A stretch of DNA of 64,000 nt from Spirometra erinaceieuropaei (lineage: Eukaryota > Platyhelminthes > Cestoda > Diphyllobothriidea > Diphyllobothriidae). Numbering within the stretch: the first letter of the stretch is position 1; each line of letters opens with the position of its first letter. The stretch is from the NCBI GenBank assembly GCA_902702965.1, contig CACRXP010000010.1, positions 1,338,298 through 1,402,297 on the forward strand. Direction: 5' to 3'. The translations under genes were made by a program, and so were the position numbers. This document shows, one piece after another, positions 27,301-38,500 of the stretch. The notes beneath the pieces were generated by a model. It saw only the letters and a list, made by a program, of their open reading frames with translations. It was not told the origin of the DNA and did not search any database.

Positions 27301-29084
27301 AAGACATTTTCTTCATAGTTATCTAAAATCCTCCTATATCTCTGGAGTTATCTCCCCTTTGATTTTGTGGATTTAGTTGTTTTACCACCAGAAACATGTC
27401 TCGTTTTGGATAGAAATCCCTTTGTCCACTGAATGACTCCGAGCCAATGCAATTCTAGATCTCGACTCTTATCTTAACACAAAAGGCAAAACCGCCAAGT
27501 GAACAAAAGCAAGAATACCGCTAACAGGAGCACAAAGTATAACTTGACCAGCTGCTTTTTCGGGCGAAAATATGTCTACGAGCTGTGCACATTCATTCAG
27601 CAGTGCTCGCACTGCATGCATAATTAGTTAGCTAGCTCTCCTACCGTGAGGACTTGAGCTGCAGCACGGATTCGCATACACAAACACTCTCAGAAATCGT
27701 CACTTCTGGCCTACCGTTCGGACAAGCAAATTATTTAATTCTGATGCGCAGCCCGAACTCGTTCTATGACAGCCAACGCGGTTAACGATCGCGAACGCGA
27801 ACGTGCTCGGAGGGTGTGGCACTTTCTGACCTTATGTGAAGGATTTCACCGGCGGCAGGTCCCTTTTAACTTTTAAAAACCTTTTTTCAACTCAGCAATA
27901 GGCATACTGGGCTCAAAACGTGTCGTCCACCATTCAGCACCATAAAAAGTTACACCGTTGTCTAGTAATATACTGAGCTTTTAAGATTATCGTTTTATCG
28001 CTGTTCGGATGGTTGGTTACGATAGTTCATCTATGAAACTCGACGAGGACAGCACTGAAGGCAGCAGTTGTGGCGTGGGCGTTATGATTATACTTCAGTG
28101 ATGTAGATTTGAGCGCTATAGGCGAATCTTCCTTTTCCTCCCTCTTCTTTGTCCCTTCCCACGCCCACCACGTCTTAATGGCGTGAGGTGGGTTCGGGCG
28201 TAGTACTGGGCCTCGCGTTTGTCCTTTCCACTTGCGTGCTAAGCCCGTAGTGGTGGTCCCAACCTACGCCACTCCGACTTCACCCCAATGCCTCAACTAA
28301 TATCGGTGAGAGTTGTCATGGTGTCAGTGTTAAGAGGAGACCATTAAAACCTGGCGCCAAAGTCCTGGGTTATCTCGCCAGTTATCAACACCCCGAACCG
28401 ACCATTTTTCTAACGTTTAGTGCTCGCCATGTTTATTCTATTGAAGGTCTCGTGACCTAGTCCCACCTCCTAGTCCATTCTCATCTTCTTCCACTGGCAA
28501 GTCTGAAATAAGCCCCACTAGATGGATGCAGTAGCTGAGTCGGCCTCATCTCCCATATTCCGCGCACCCCTATGACTTCTACGTTGGTCTAAACAATAAG
28601 CGGCGCAGGTTTTGGGGCCTTGAACATCCAGCCATGGTGTGCCGAATACATATCCCCAAGTTTTAAGCAGAATAACTCCAGTGTTTTATTGAGCATGTTC
28701 AATGATCTCGCTAAATGCTTTGGTGTTTTACTAAGACTGCAAAAATTCACACACGGGTTGACCGACTACGAGTGTTTGCGCGTGCACTTGGATTATGCGG
28801 TCATTATCATGTCCTCGCCGACCTTACTTTTGGGGATCCCAGAACAACACGAAAAATAACTTGACGCGTTGTCCTTTTCTAAATACTTTTTAAGATCACG
28901 GCTTCGCCTCGGGGTTAAGCTTTTTAAGTCTTTTTAGACATTATTTGTATTTGCCTCCACAAGCTTGCATTCAATGGCGATGAAAACCATGCTCCTTGGG
29001 ATCGTCAATTTATCTCCTTGGAGATGTGGTCAAGCCATTGCTGTCGCTTGTTAAATGTGCTATCGAAGAAAGTTGTCGCTGGGC

Positions 29085-29270
29085 CCTCTCACAAGAGCGG
29101 GCGGTAAGACGGCAGGATAGGAACCCACCCTCGTAATAAAGGTGGCCTTACGCTGAATTCAAGGATGGGTACCTGTCCCCGTGTCCTGACCCTGATCTAA
29201 CCCTTAAGCCGGACTCAAGTTTAACATTACCCTTAATCCTAACCCTACACTAAACCTAACCTCAACCTTC
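29085..29270 (+). repeat. Interspersed repeat, copy 1
   Basis: The words ggtggccttacgct, gggtacctgtccccgtgtcct and following CTAACCC-rich text partly recur at 47995-48115 in the same order and strand. The tail (taacccttaa...ctaaccctaca...aaacctaacct) is telomere-like but irregular. Copies are diverged and boundaries uncertain. Confidence 0.45.
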
Positions 29271-31569
29271 GGTACACTTATACTTGCAGAAAGCAAGGAA
29301 AAGGGACAAATTGATTTGGTCTCGTACTGTGTGTCAGTAAGGTATTTCGATACAGGATGCCTGTGTGGGATTCGAATGCCGAGTACAATTCTGTCAGGAT
29401 CGGCGACAAGTAGAACCTCACCGTCACCTCTCTTTGTTAGATACTGCACTAAAGGGGAACCGGTTTTCAGCATTAAGTACGTCGCATTTACTAGGGAGAC
29501 AACAATGAATTGGAAAGAAATCACCATATCGTCCTGCGATCCCCAATTGATTTAACTTTTATTTACGATCCCTGCAGCGAAGCGAGATAACGGCAGTTCG
29601 GTTCAAGTTTGGAGAACAGGAATAAGGTGCTTCTTTTGTTGAAGATTTTTCCAAGTGTCAGTGAGGGAGGCCAATATATGTTTTGAAATCGCTTAAATTG
29701 AGTAAAAAGTACTGCGCTCTAATGGAATAATAGTGTAAATAACCGTTTTGACAGCATTTGGCCAGAAAATAAGGGCAACAATTGGCTTTAAATTTCAAAG
29801 TATCTGCGACAATATGGTTGCCTGGCTTTGCTCTTCACACTCGTTTAGTGGGTCATCACTGCGAAAACAGATTCATACGTAATATCGATATGCCTTAAAG
29901 TATATTTTACGGAATAACGCTCATTTTGTAAACCATATATTGCTTAAAGCAATGTTGATCTTCCTTAAAACCATTCAGGTGAAACGAAGGCCTGGATTCC
30001 ATCATGTAATCTGATTATTTTTTATGGAACCCCTCATCGTCTTCAATTACGTAAATCCCATTATCGCCCTCGGCGAATGCCAGTGTGTGTATCAAACGTG
30101 CCGAAATCCGCAAAACCTGTGGGGAAATTATTAGATTCGCCGTATATTTCCTTCGAGACTGATTATTGTTTCATCTTACTTGCTGTAAGTGCGTGTGCGT
30201 GTGTGTAGGGGATGAATTCCAAGACGGTGTGATACAACACACTTATGTGCCTCGAGAGGATAACACGTTTGAGGGGGAGGGGATGTGTCGGGGGTTCAGC
30301 AGCAAGACGGAAGAACAAAAGAAAATGTTCCGCGTTTACGGTGATTGCTTTTTGAACTTGAAACACCTGAGTGTCAACATCCTTTCTCATAGGCCTTATC
30401 CAACCTTCTTGCAGTTGACCACTGCATATTCTTAAGAACGAGAATTATCATTCCTAATTTGCGCCCACAGTGTGGGGCGAACAGATTTTCGTATGTAAGG
30501 TGCGACCCGGAGAGCAGCGTTTTGGAAGTCGATAAACTTACTAAGTGAGTTTGTAGTATCGTTCTCACCCAGTTCTCATTTTGCTGCCATAAACCGGTGG
30601 TTAAACGTCTGTACTACCCGAGGGCGATGTGCGGTTTTGCACCGCTGCTCGTGTTTGGTGGTTTTCCAAGGTCAACGATCCAAAATAGTTTCCTACCGAG
30701 TCTCTCACAAATTTTAAGTAATAAAAGCAAGTTTTGATATATGGATGCGGGCCGGCTAGAAAACTTACCTGCTTTGTCCATTTACCAATGACACTCAGTA
30801 AAACGAGAGGCAAAGTACAATTTGAGGGTTTTGCTTGATAGTAGGGCTTACCTCAAACGCAAATGCTCAAGTCAGAGCTTTGGGCTTTAAACATTTTTTC
30901 TGAGCATCCGCTTAAAACGTTTTCTAGAAAGTATTAGATTCTGAGAAAGCCTACTTCCAAATTTAATCTTTCTGCTCATAGTAATTTGGTTGTTTCTAGG
31001 AATAGAGAGTCGTATGACGTTTGAACAAAATAATTAAACGGTTACGGACTGTTGGCCATAGTAGATAATTTTCCTGATAAGTTGACGATTCGACGTCAGG
31101 CCTCAAAGCTCCTAAGCACATGACTGTGGTTGATTTGTTATACTTTATTTTTGGTAGTATAATAAATTGACTTCTCGGGGTATAGCGAGCTTTCAATATC
31201 CATTAAGTTCGGTTATCCGTGAAATCTGGGCTGGCAGAACTTTAAGTCAGCCACTTTTCTGGTTGATTCCTAGTTTTACAGAATCGTATATTCCTCAAAA
31301 GGACAGCAGATTTCTCCCCTTTTCCGGTATCGGCTTGGAGCTTTGGGTTTGGATGAGTAAGCAATTTATTTAAGAGCGGCATCGACTAGCACCAGGTTGA
31401 GGAAATTGTATCAGCAGTCAATGAAATAGCCATATTCGCATTAAAATTGACAGCAGGTCGATTTCTCCCTTCCCTAAACTGATTTTTCAGCCTAATACGT
31501 TCAGAATTCTCGAAGGCGAGAATGTACTTTTTTCAAATACAAGAACTCTTTATGTTCTTCTGCTACCAG

Positions 31570-31981
31570 CCTGAATCTGAACGACTGCGCGGATCTCAAT
31601 TTGCCCCACGCAGACGATTCTGACGCTAGTGAGAAGGAGAATGCTGAACTGGAGGAGTGGCGAGGCAAGCGAGAAGACACAACATCTGTGACCGTCTTTG
31701 GCGCCGCCGGCGATGCGTCGTTTGACCCTCTGCAGTCTAAGACCCGTTGCCCTGTCCTGAACACGAGTGTTTCCACCTCACTTCTTTCACATCTCCCCCC
31801 TCCACCGCCTCCTCCTCCTCCTGTCCGCACCATTGCGGTTACTGACGCTAGGACTCCCTCCTCGAAGCCGCCCACGGGACCCGGCAGGGTAAATGTTGTC
31901 TGTAGTCCCAACCTCGGGAGAACACGGACTTCCCGAAGAAAGAATCCACCATCTTGGGAAGCTATGGACACGAACGGTTTG
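31570..31981 (+). CDS. Exon 3, same gene (acidic start, nine-proline run)
   Basis: The acceptor is a pyrimidine-rich tract ending tctgctaccag. The donor is ttg|gtgagc. It begins with the last base of a split codon, fitting exon 2, and ends on a codon boundary, fitting exon 4. About 137 residues: an acidic N-terminal part (DDSDASEKENAELEEW), a run of nine prolines in the middle, and a basic end (RTRTSRRK). No domain recognised, probably disordered. A 163-codon open frame on the opposite strand is a by-product of the base composition of this exon. Confidence 0.7.
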
Positions 31982-33756
31982 GTGAGCTCCATCGTGTTTT
32001 AATGTCTGAGGCAAATCTTACGACAGTTAGTGAACCCATGTTTGACGGTAATGAAGATGAGCTTTATAGTTTATATCACCTTAATAATGCAGAAGTAACG
32101 CAAGTGTCAGTGGTATTGACTTTAATCGGCGTCGGTAAATTATAAAAACCGGTAATATCTTTAACTGTTTGCATCTGCGGGTATGTAGTTAAGTAGACAG
32201 GAGATCTGAAAGTAACTCTCATAAACCCGAACTGTTTTAAAGTTCATATCTAAGGCGCCAACAATTTCTGCTCAGATTTTATTGTTCTGGGATGATCGGG
32301 TGGAGCTATGTTTGTTTATTCGATGTATCCGGAGAGAATGAGTAGTCTAATTTGCATGGTCCCACGCATCCATCGTACAGTACAACGCACTGCAGCCTAT
32401 AAAGGTGAATCAAGCATTTGGTGCCTAACATCCTCCTCTTATTTTCACGTGCTACAAAAAGGCCTCAGCCCAAGATTTCACCTCATCAGAATACAGTACA
32501 AAATCTTCTGGAACTTAATTCCTGCAATCGCGGGGGTATCTCATTGGAAATAATAGCCTAATACCCAATTTTCAGGATGTATTTCAAGGAGATATTTATT
32601 GCTTCGGGCGCTCAGGAGGGATCTTCCAAAGTAGCATTCGATCGTCCTGTTCTTATCAATCTTGCTTGTTTTGTGACAACCCTCAAATATTGCGTCGTCC
32701 GTTTCTTTCGTGCCATCCCTTTGACGCATTTCTCGTGTGACTGCAATTGAAACGCATGTTTTGTGCTGTCAGGCCAGTTTCGCTTTTAATTCTTATTTCA
32801 ATTGCTTGAGGGGGCCCTCTAAATCACCTCACACGAATCGAAATGGTTTCGTTTTCACAGGTGATCGAGTTTTCAGAACCGAGACAGCCCCGTCATTAAT
32901 TGGTACTTAAAAAACAACAGTAGCTATTTTATTGTGTCTTGAGAGAGCGTGAAAGCAGGCTGTCTGTTTTCCTCTCTTGATCCCTATTCTTTATGCCGAG
33001 GTAATGTTCCGGATCGCTGCAAATAGGAATTACCTGTCTCAATGCCTCGGGTGGGGACACTTGTATTACCCCATGTTGCCGCTGAGAAGTCAGGGGGGCG
33101 TTCTTTCACACACGGCATCGGCGTTAGTCGCCTTTTCGAGTTTTTGTCAATGGCAGGCCATGGCAGACCCAATACCGAACTGCCTCGGTAACTGTCATTT
33201 TTAACCTTCACGAACGAAAATTGTTCCGATGTGCAATTTCTGTCCTCACACACTTCCGCTGTTGTTCTTGTCGCCGCATTCTCACTAAATGTTAAACCCA
33301 CCTGCCCATTTAGACGTTCCCATCTCGCGTCATATGGTATAACAGTCTTCATCACGTGCCTTATAGGTTTTTTCACAGTTTTAGCTATCCAGCTGTATTG
33401 CCTTCCATCCTACTTTGCAAAATAGTCCTTTTACATCCGGATATTCATGCGCTAAGAAAGCATATTCCAGTATTTTTTGTTTTCCTAAAAATATCCTCTG
33501 CTCTTCTGCTGGACTATATCGATACGGACATACTTTCATATTTGCTGTGCATGCGTTTACTCTTACCACCACGCCCCACTCCAACCGCGACTACGTAGTC
33601 TGTCGTGAATTCTAAGACTCTTCCGGGTGTTTTTTCGTATGTCCCCAAACAACTTTGACCACAAAAATGGTGACATAGACAACAAACATCTGTTCAAATA
33701 GAATAAAACAGACGACGCCCAGGAAGCATTGTTGAAGAAGAAGGCACGATCGCCGG

Positions 33757-33810
33757 GACAAGAGCTTTATTAGCCTGACGTTTCGGATTGCTGCTCGAAT
33801 CCATCATCAG
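33757..33810 (-). ncRNA. Hammerhead-like ribozyme core in PLE 3' region (minus copy)
   Basis: Read on the minus strand: CTGATGA, then GGATT/AATCC able to form helix II, then GAAA, a short weak helix III, and GTC as a possible cleavage site. Penelope-like elements are known to carry hammerhead motifs in their terminal repeats. Here I cannot find a good helix I between the sequence before CTGATGA and that after GTC, so activity is doubtful. Confidence 0.4.
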
Positions 33811-34141
33811 AGACAAAATCAGATAAGGGTGGTTCATGCATATGGGGCTGCAGTATTTATAGGATGCAGTAGCCATGCTACCGCATACCTATGAGTATTC
33901 ACGGCTCCAGCCCACCCCCCTTCATCAGGGATCGTTGCACGTGGCGTGATGGCCGACATTCGCGTCGTTAATGGTTGCAATTTCATCACGTGCGTTGGAT
34001 GTTGGTGTGATGATTGCTCGACCATCTGACGCGCTGACCCGGGTGTTGGGAAGAGTGTTCACCTGTGCGCTCTTCGCGTGGCCAATTACTCTTGTTACGA
34101 GACTGGGGACCAGTAAACCATGACTCCGCCTAGACGAAGTC

Positions 34142-34831
34142 TCAGCACGTGTATTGAATGGAAAGATCATTGCACTTGTTAATAGACTGGGGGCCAGGAA
34201 ACCAAGACTCAAGCAGCTCCCGGCTCACGCAGTTGTCACCTCTTGCGAGAATTTCGGCCTCGTCAAATTTGAATGTGTGGCCGGAACCCGTCGAATGAGC
34301 CGCAACTTGAGAGCTGGCGTCACTTCTCCGCACCGCTGCAGCGTGTTCGGCCATTCGCGTTTGGAGTTGTCTTCCGGTTTCTCCGACGTAGTTGCTTTGT
34401 CTGCAACTGCACCAGATCCGATAAAAGACTCCAGACGTTTCTTGTCGTGGCAGTGGGTCTTTCGGTTTCATTAACTGACGCCTGATGGTTGCCTCCGGTC
34501 TGTGTTCAAATCCAACCCAAAGTGGTGCGAGAAGGCGGCCAACAGCTTCCGAAACGTTCTTAACATATGGAAGCGCTCGCCAAACTTTGGTGTCCGTGCG
34601 GTTAGGCCTTTCGTCCCTTTTGCATATGTACCGGTTGACAAAGTTGCGCGGGTAACCATTGGCTTTGAAGACCCGTCGGAGGTATTGTATTTCGGCAATC
34701 TCATCTTCCGGCTCACTGCAGTGCGTTTCGACACGCCGATAGAGCGTCCTTACACAATTGCGTTTGTGACTGATTGGGTGGTTGCTGTTGAAGTTCAGTA
34801 CTTGCATCGTATTTGTCGTTTTCCTGAACAC
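34142..34831 (-). pseudogene. PLE polyprotein C-terminal part with intact GIY-YIG endonuclease region
   Basis: 229-codon open frame matching the C-terminal part of Penelope-like retroelement proteins. It starts just after where the reverse-transcriptase domain would end (NFNSNHPISHKR, residues 13-24), then a linker (residues 40-130), then a GIY-YIG-type endonuclease: GVFYRI (134-139), Cys141 and Cys143, NYVGETGR (147-154), Arg159, His163, His185 and acidic residues near 205-208. The two Cys and two His fit the CCHH feature of PLE endonucleases. The reverse transcriptase itself is missing and no start or promoter is visible, so this is a 5'-truncated remnant despite its open frame. It lies antisense within an intron of the main gene. 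Confidence 0.85.
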
Positions 34832-34940
34832 TTTTGTCTTTAGTCCACCACAATACCTGCGACATGCCAGAACATCCAGGACATCGCCAGGTCCTGGAGT
34901 TCTGTCTCAGGACGTACTTCACGTTCGACGGGACAATCTA

Positions 34941-35331
34941 CGTTTCGGAAGCTGTTGGCCGCCTTCTCGCACCACTTGGGGTTGGATTTGCACACAGACC
35001 GGAGGCAACCATCAGGCGTCAGTTAATGAAACCGAAAGACCCACTGCCACGACAAGAAACGTCTGGAGTCTTTTATCGGATCTGATGCAGTTACAGACAA
35101 AGAAACTACGTCGGAGAAACCGGAAGACAACTCCAAACGCGAATGGCCGAACACGCTGTAGCGGTGCGGAGAAGTGACGCCAGCTCTCAAGTTGCGGCTC
35201 ATTCGGTGAGATCCAAACACACATTCGAGTGTGACGAGGCCGAAATTCTCGCAAGAGGTGACAACCGCGTGAGCCGGGAGCTACTTGAATCATGGTTTAC
35301 TGGCCCCTCAGTCTATTCACAAGTGCAATGA
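34941..35331 (+). pseudogene. PLE GIY-YIG region, disrupted copy
   Basis: Plus-strand counterpart of the 34142-34831 frame. Similarity starts at YVSEAVGRLLAPL and runs to the end of the endonuclease region. The Trp codon just after GVFYRI (35083-35085) is a TGA stop. The second Cys of the CSC motif has become Tyr, while NYVGETGR, the downstream EH and KHTF remain. It cannot make an active enzyme. Confidence 0.8.
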
Positions 35332-35657
35332 TCTTCCTCTTCCATACTCGATGCTGAGACTTCGCCTGGGCGGAGTAATTGGCCACGCGGGGAGCGCACA
35401 GGTGAACACTCTTCCCAACACCCGGGTCAGCGCGTCAGATGGTCGAGCAATCATCACACCAACATCCAACGCACGTGATGAAATTGCAACCATTAACGAC
35501 GCGAATGTCGGCCATCACGCCACGTGCAACGATCCCTGATGAAGGGGGTGGGGGTGAGGGGATCCGTGAATATTTATAGGTATGCGGTAGCATGACTACT
35601 GCATCCTATAAACACTGCAGCCCCATATGCATGAACCACCCTTATCTGATTTTGTCT

Positions 35658-35711
35658 CTGATGATGGATTCGAGCAGCAATCCGAAACGTCAGGCTAATA
35701 AAGCTCTTGTC
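35658..35711 (+). ncRNA. Hammerhead-like ribozyme core in PLE 3' region (plus copy)
   Basis: Same arrangement as in the minus copy: CTGATGA at 35658-35664, helix II GGATT (35666-35670) with AATCC (35679-35683), GAAA at 35684-35687, GTC at 35709-35711. Core bases are unchanged in both copies although the coding part of this copy has decayed. Helix I is not evident. Confidence 0.4.
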
Positions 35712-36985
35712 CGGGCGATCGTGCCTCCTTCTTCCAAACACCTGTTCCTTTTGCACCCCTTTTGCAAGGGAAATCTGGAGTTGGCGGGTGAGTTTTACGT
35801 CTCAATCTAGAACTCCTTATTGTGGTTCTAACGGCTTAGGCGTTTTCCTCTCATAGTAACGGGGAATTTTACTGTCTTGTCCACCTCTTCTTTATTCAGC
35901 TGTGGTGGTGAGAGGGAGGTCTAAAGTATTTCCTCAAACAGTCCCTCCCTTCACCGAGCTCCCCGCTGCACTGAATCTTCGACCAACTTTTGCTTATCAA
36001 TCCAATCATCATCCCTATCACTCTTAGAAATTAGCTCTGTTGCACATCATTAGTACTACGGACTTTGTTTCCCCTTTTGTCTTTTGTATTTCTTTTGATT
36101 TAAGTTACTCTTTTCAATATTACCTGCGTAATCTTTTACATTCAGTGCATTTTTAGTGGGTTGCAAACTACGCTCATTCACCTGAGTCACTCTATATGCT
36201 AACTTAGGTTCACCAATTACTATACAAAGCAGCTTCAGACCTGTACCTTTCGGCTCGCTCGTTGCCCAAGGTACATTTGGACTTTTCCGGTTTACATTAA
36301 GGCGCATCCAAAAGCATGCATTTTATCGACTCCTGGCTCATACTTCGGGAATTATTAATGCAACTGAGGGACTTAATAAGCAACGAGGAAGAAGGCTGAT
36401 CGAACATCAAACTCATTTTTCTAGCGTCCCGAGCTTTTGTGTTTGTGCAGTAGTCCATCGTCAGAGATGACAGCAGCAACTGTTGCCCCGGACGATTAAT
36501 TCCTGGAGGACTTCAGAAGTTCAGAAAAATGAACAAGTGGTTGCACTATCCAGTCAGTCTCGTTCTTTCTTATACTTCTCAGTATTTGATCGTCCTTCAT
36601 CATGAACAGACTGTGCAGGCTGTACATAAAAAGCTCCAAGACAAAGCTTAAATGCTCATTTCTATTCCGAAACCTGGGTAGCTTGATGCATCTCACTCCT
36701 GTGACGCAGACTGTCCATTTTGGTCTTGTCCACTCAACGCTAATTCATGTAGGCTAATAATGGAGGGGTAAAAAGGTTATGGTCAACCCGAGGCAACAGA
36801 GCTTCCTGCTAGTTGGAGCTACCTTTCCCGCGTTTGCAAATGAGTCAGAGGCTGGCGAGCGCTGTACAGTTAATTAATTATAGCAATATGCTCTAAAGAA
36901 CCTCATCACTAACGTTATAATTCCGAAGTCGCGAGCTCCTGTTACACAAATTTGACCTCTTTATGCCACTTCGATCTAATTGTAG

Positions 36986-37126
36986 GCGATGACTCGGTTA
37001 AACGGAAGACTGGGTGAAGGGGAACAAGGCTCCGTCAAACAAGATATGAACCCTCTCAGTGATAAAGCAATGAAAGAAGAAGTGCTCAACGTCGTCCTGC
37101 AGATGCACGAAAAACAGTTTCTCAAA
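36986..37126 (+). CDS. Exon 4, 141 bp, same gene
   Basis: Acceptor tctaattgtag, donor aaa|gtgagt (near consensus). Starts and ends on codon boundaries. 47 residues, charged and helix-prone towards the end (KEEVLNVVLQMHEKQFLK), possibly a short coiled-coil or binding helix. Function not recognised. Confidence 0.75.
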
Positions 37127-37399
37127 GTGAGTTTGCACACTTACAACCTACGTTTTTCAGTGATATCCTTAAAGTTCGTTTCACATCTCTTAAGGTTCTA
37201 TTGGGGGAACGTTTATTGAATTGATATTTCCCGTTTTACGTATGTCTGACGAGTCTATGCGATTTTGCTCGAGGATGCATGGAGATGTCGTTGCATAGAA
37301 AACACCTAGACATCATACGCGTGCATTTTTTTCGGATTGTTCTGCATTTCCATCCACTATATCGTCTTTAGCAGACTTCTTCGACTCGCCAGCACCTGC

Positions 37400-38500
37400 G
37401 ATTCATTCCCTAATGTATACATTGTTCCACCAGTAGTGCTGGTGTACGTCTGGCGATGTACTGTCCACGCAGTCTGTCAGTTGTGTGTATGCGTGGAGTT
37501 GCAGACTGCTGGGCTGAGAGCCAGGCTGAAGCGGCTGCTTATTAACATGACCTACCGCACCCTCACGTATGTGAAATATACCGCCGCCCAGCCCAAGTTG
37601 TGTGCAATCCTTGTGTTTGTGCTTGGGGGAGCCAGGTTGTGCATGTTCCACACGCAGACAAGGTCACTAGATATATAAGCCACGGCGCCCATTCCCAGTA
37701 TCTGTCAACTGACCGGCTCGGACAGTGACTGTGGCCTGGGAACGGGAACAGAGAGTGAGTTCGATGGCTCAACGCATTTTCCTCCATATAAGCAATTTGA
37801 TGCGCTTGAAATTATCACGGTGCGTTAACAGCCGTGTCTTGGAAGATTGCCAACTGACGGGATAACTTTGACCTCGCAGTCGGCCCAGTGTTGTGTATGT
37901 TTGTGTGGAGAGGTCGACCGGGGGTCCAAGAGTCGGGCTGCAATGGCTCCTTCTTAATGTGGCCTCTATGGAACTCCCACTCCGTGGGATCCGAGCCCGG
38001 TGTGACAACACACCTAGGTGCGACCTTGGCGTTGCCAGTCCCTTACGTTGATCTTGGTCAAAATCTTGATCATTTGTTATGTGAACCAGGGGGTGTGGAG
38101 TGGAGTGCCAAAGTGCGCGCTCGACCGTGCAGCCCACCTGCACCCGCCCCGCCTCCTGTCTTCCTGCCTGTGTCTTGACACCGGATCCAGGTGAGGGATG
38201 AGGAGAGAGCGCGGTGTATGCTGTGCAAGTCTACGTTTACTAAAAACTAATTCACGCACAAGTCACCGTACTGCTCTCACCCTGTTGTGGAGGACACGAT
38301 GGACATCGTCGGCAACGACGGTCTAACTGTCGATGTAGCGAACTTGCTGTGGACTGTAGTAACCTACTTAACAAATGCGGCCATGTCGAGGAGTACCCGT
38401 AGACACGAGATGTCTCCTAGAGGCGTACTATTATCCCCCAGAAGTATATTCTCGGACGCTGAATCCCACCGTTAGAATCTGTGATGCGGTTAAGGAGAGA
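37400..38500. other. GC-richer intronic block, origin unclear
   Basis: Richer in G and C than flanking intron sequence, with overlapping open frames on both strands (113, 124 and 96 codons) and an inverted word pair cccattcccag / ctgggaacggg near 37.69-37.75 kb. It looks like a repeat or old insertion. I cannot name it. Confidence 0.3.

Larger units (their letters stand above)
17993..31569 (+). other. Long intron, 13.6 kb
   Basis: Between exon 2 and exon 3 of the main gene. It holds a possible PLE fragment (22880-23179), two tRNA-like units (24153-24376) and one copy of an interspersed repeat (29085-29270). Otherwise there are only short ORFs without support. The longest, 121 codons at 25043-25408, lacks splice or domain evidence. 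Unrecognised exons of this or another gene could be hidden here. Confidence 0.45.
33734..35736. mobile_element. Head-to-head inverted pair of truncated Penelope-like elements
   Basis: The minus-strand block 33734-34831 and plus-strand block of about 34941-35736 are reverse complements at high identity by eye, with their 3' ends facing outwards. Between them about 110 bases (34832-34940) are single copy. The minus copy reaches about 250 bases further 5' than the plus copy. Both lack the reverse-transcriptase palm. Partial tandem and inverted arrangements with 5' truncation are known for Penelope-like elements. Shared outer ends are gaagaagaaggcacgatcgcc on the left and its complement on the right. 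Confidence 0.85.
31982..36985 (+). other. Intron 3, 5.0 kb, containing PLE pair
   Basis: Intron with the head-to-head PLE pair at 33734-35736. The parts on either side (31982-33733 and 35737-36985) show nothing I can name. Confidence 0.5.

Noticed and set aside
31501..31992. 163-codon minus-strand frame
   Set aside because: Antisense shadow of exon 3. The plus-strand reading has splice sites and phase support.
34832..34940. Possible protein start of the plus-strand PLE copy
   Set aside because: This spacer has no match in the other copy or to PLE protein motifs. Similarity begins only at 34941.
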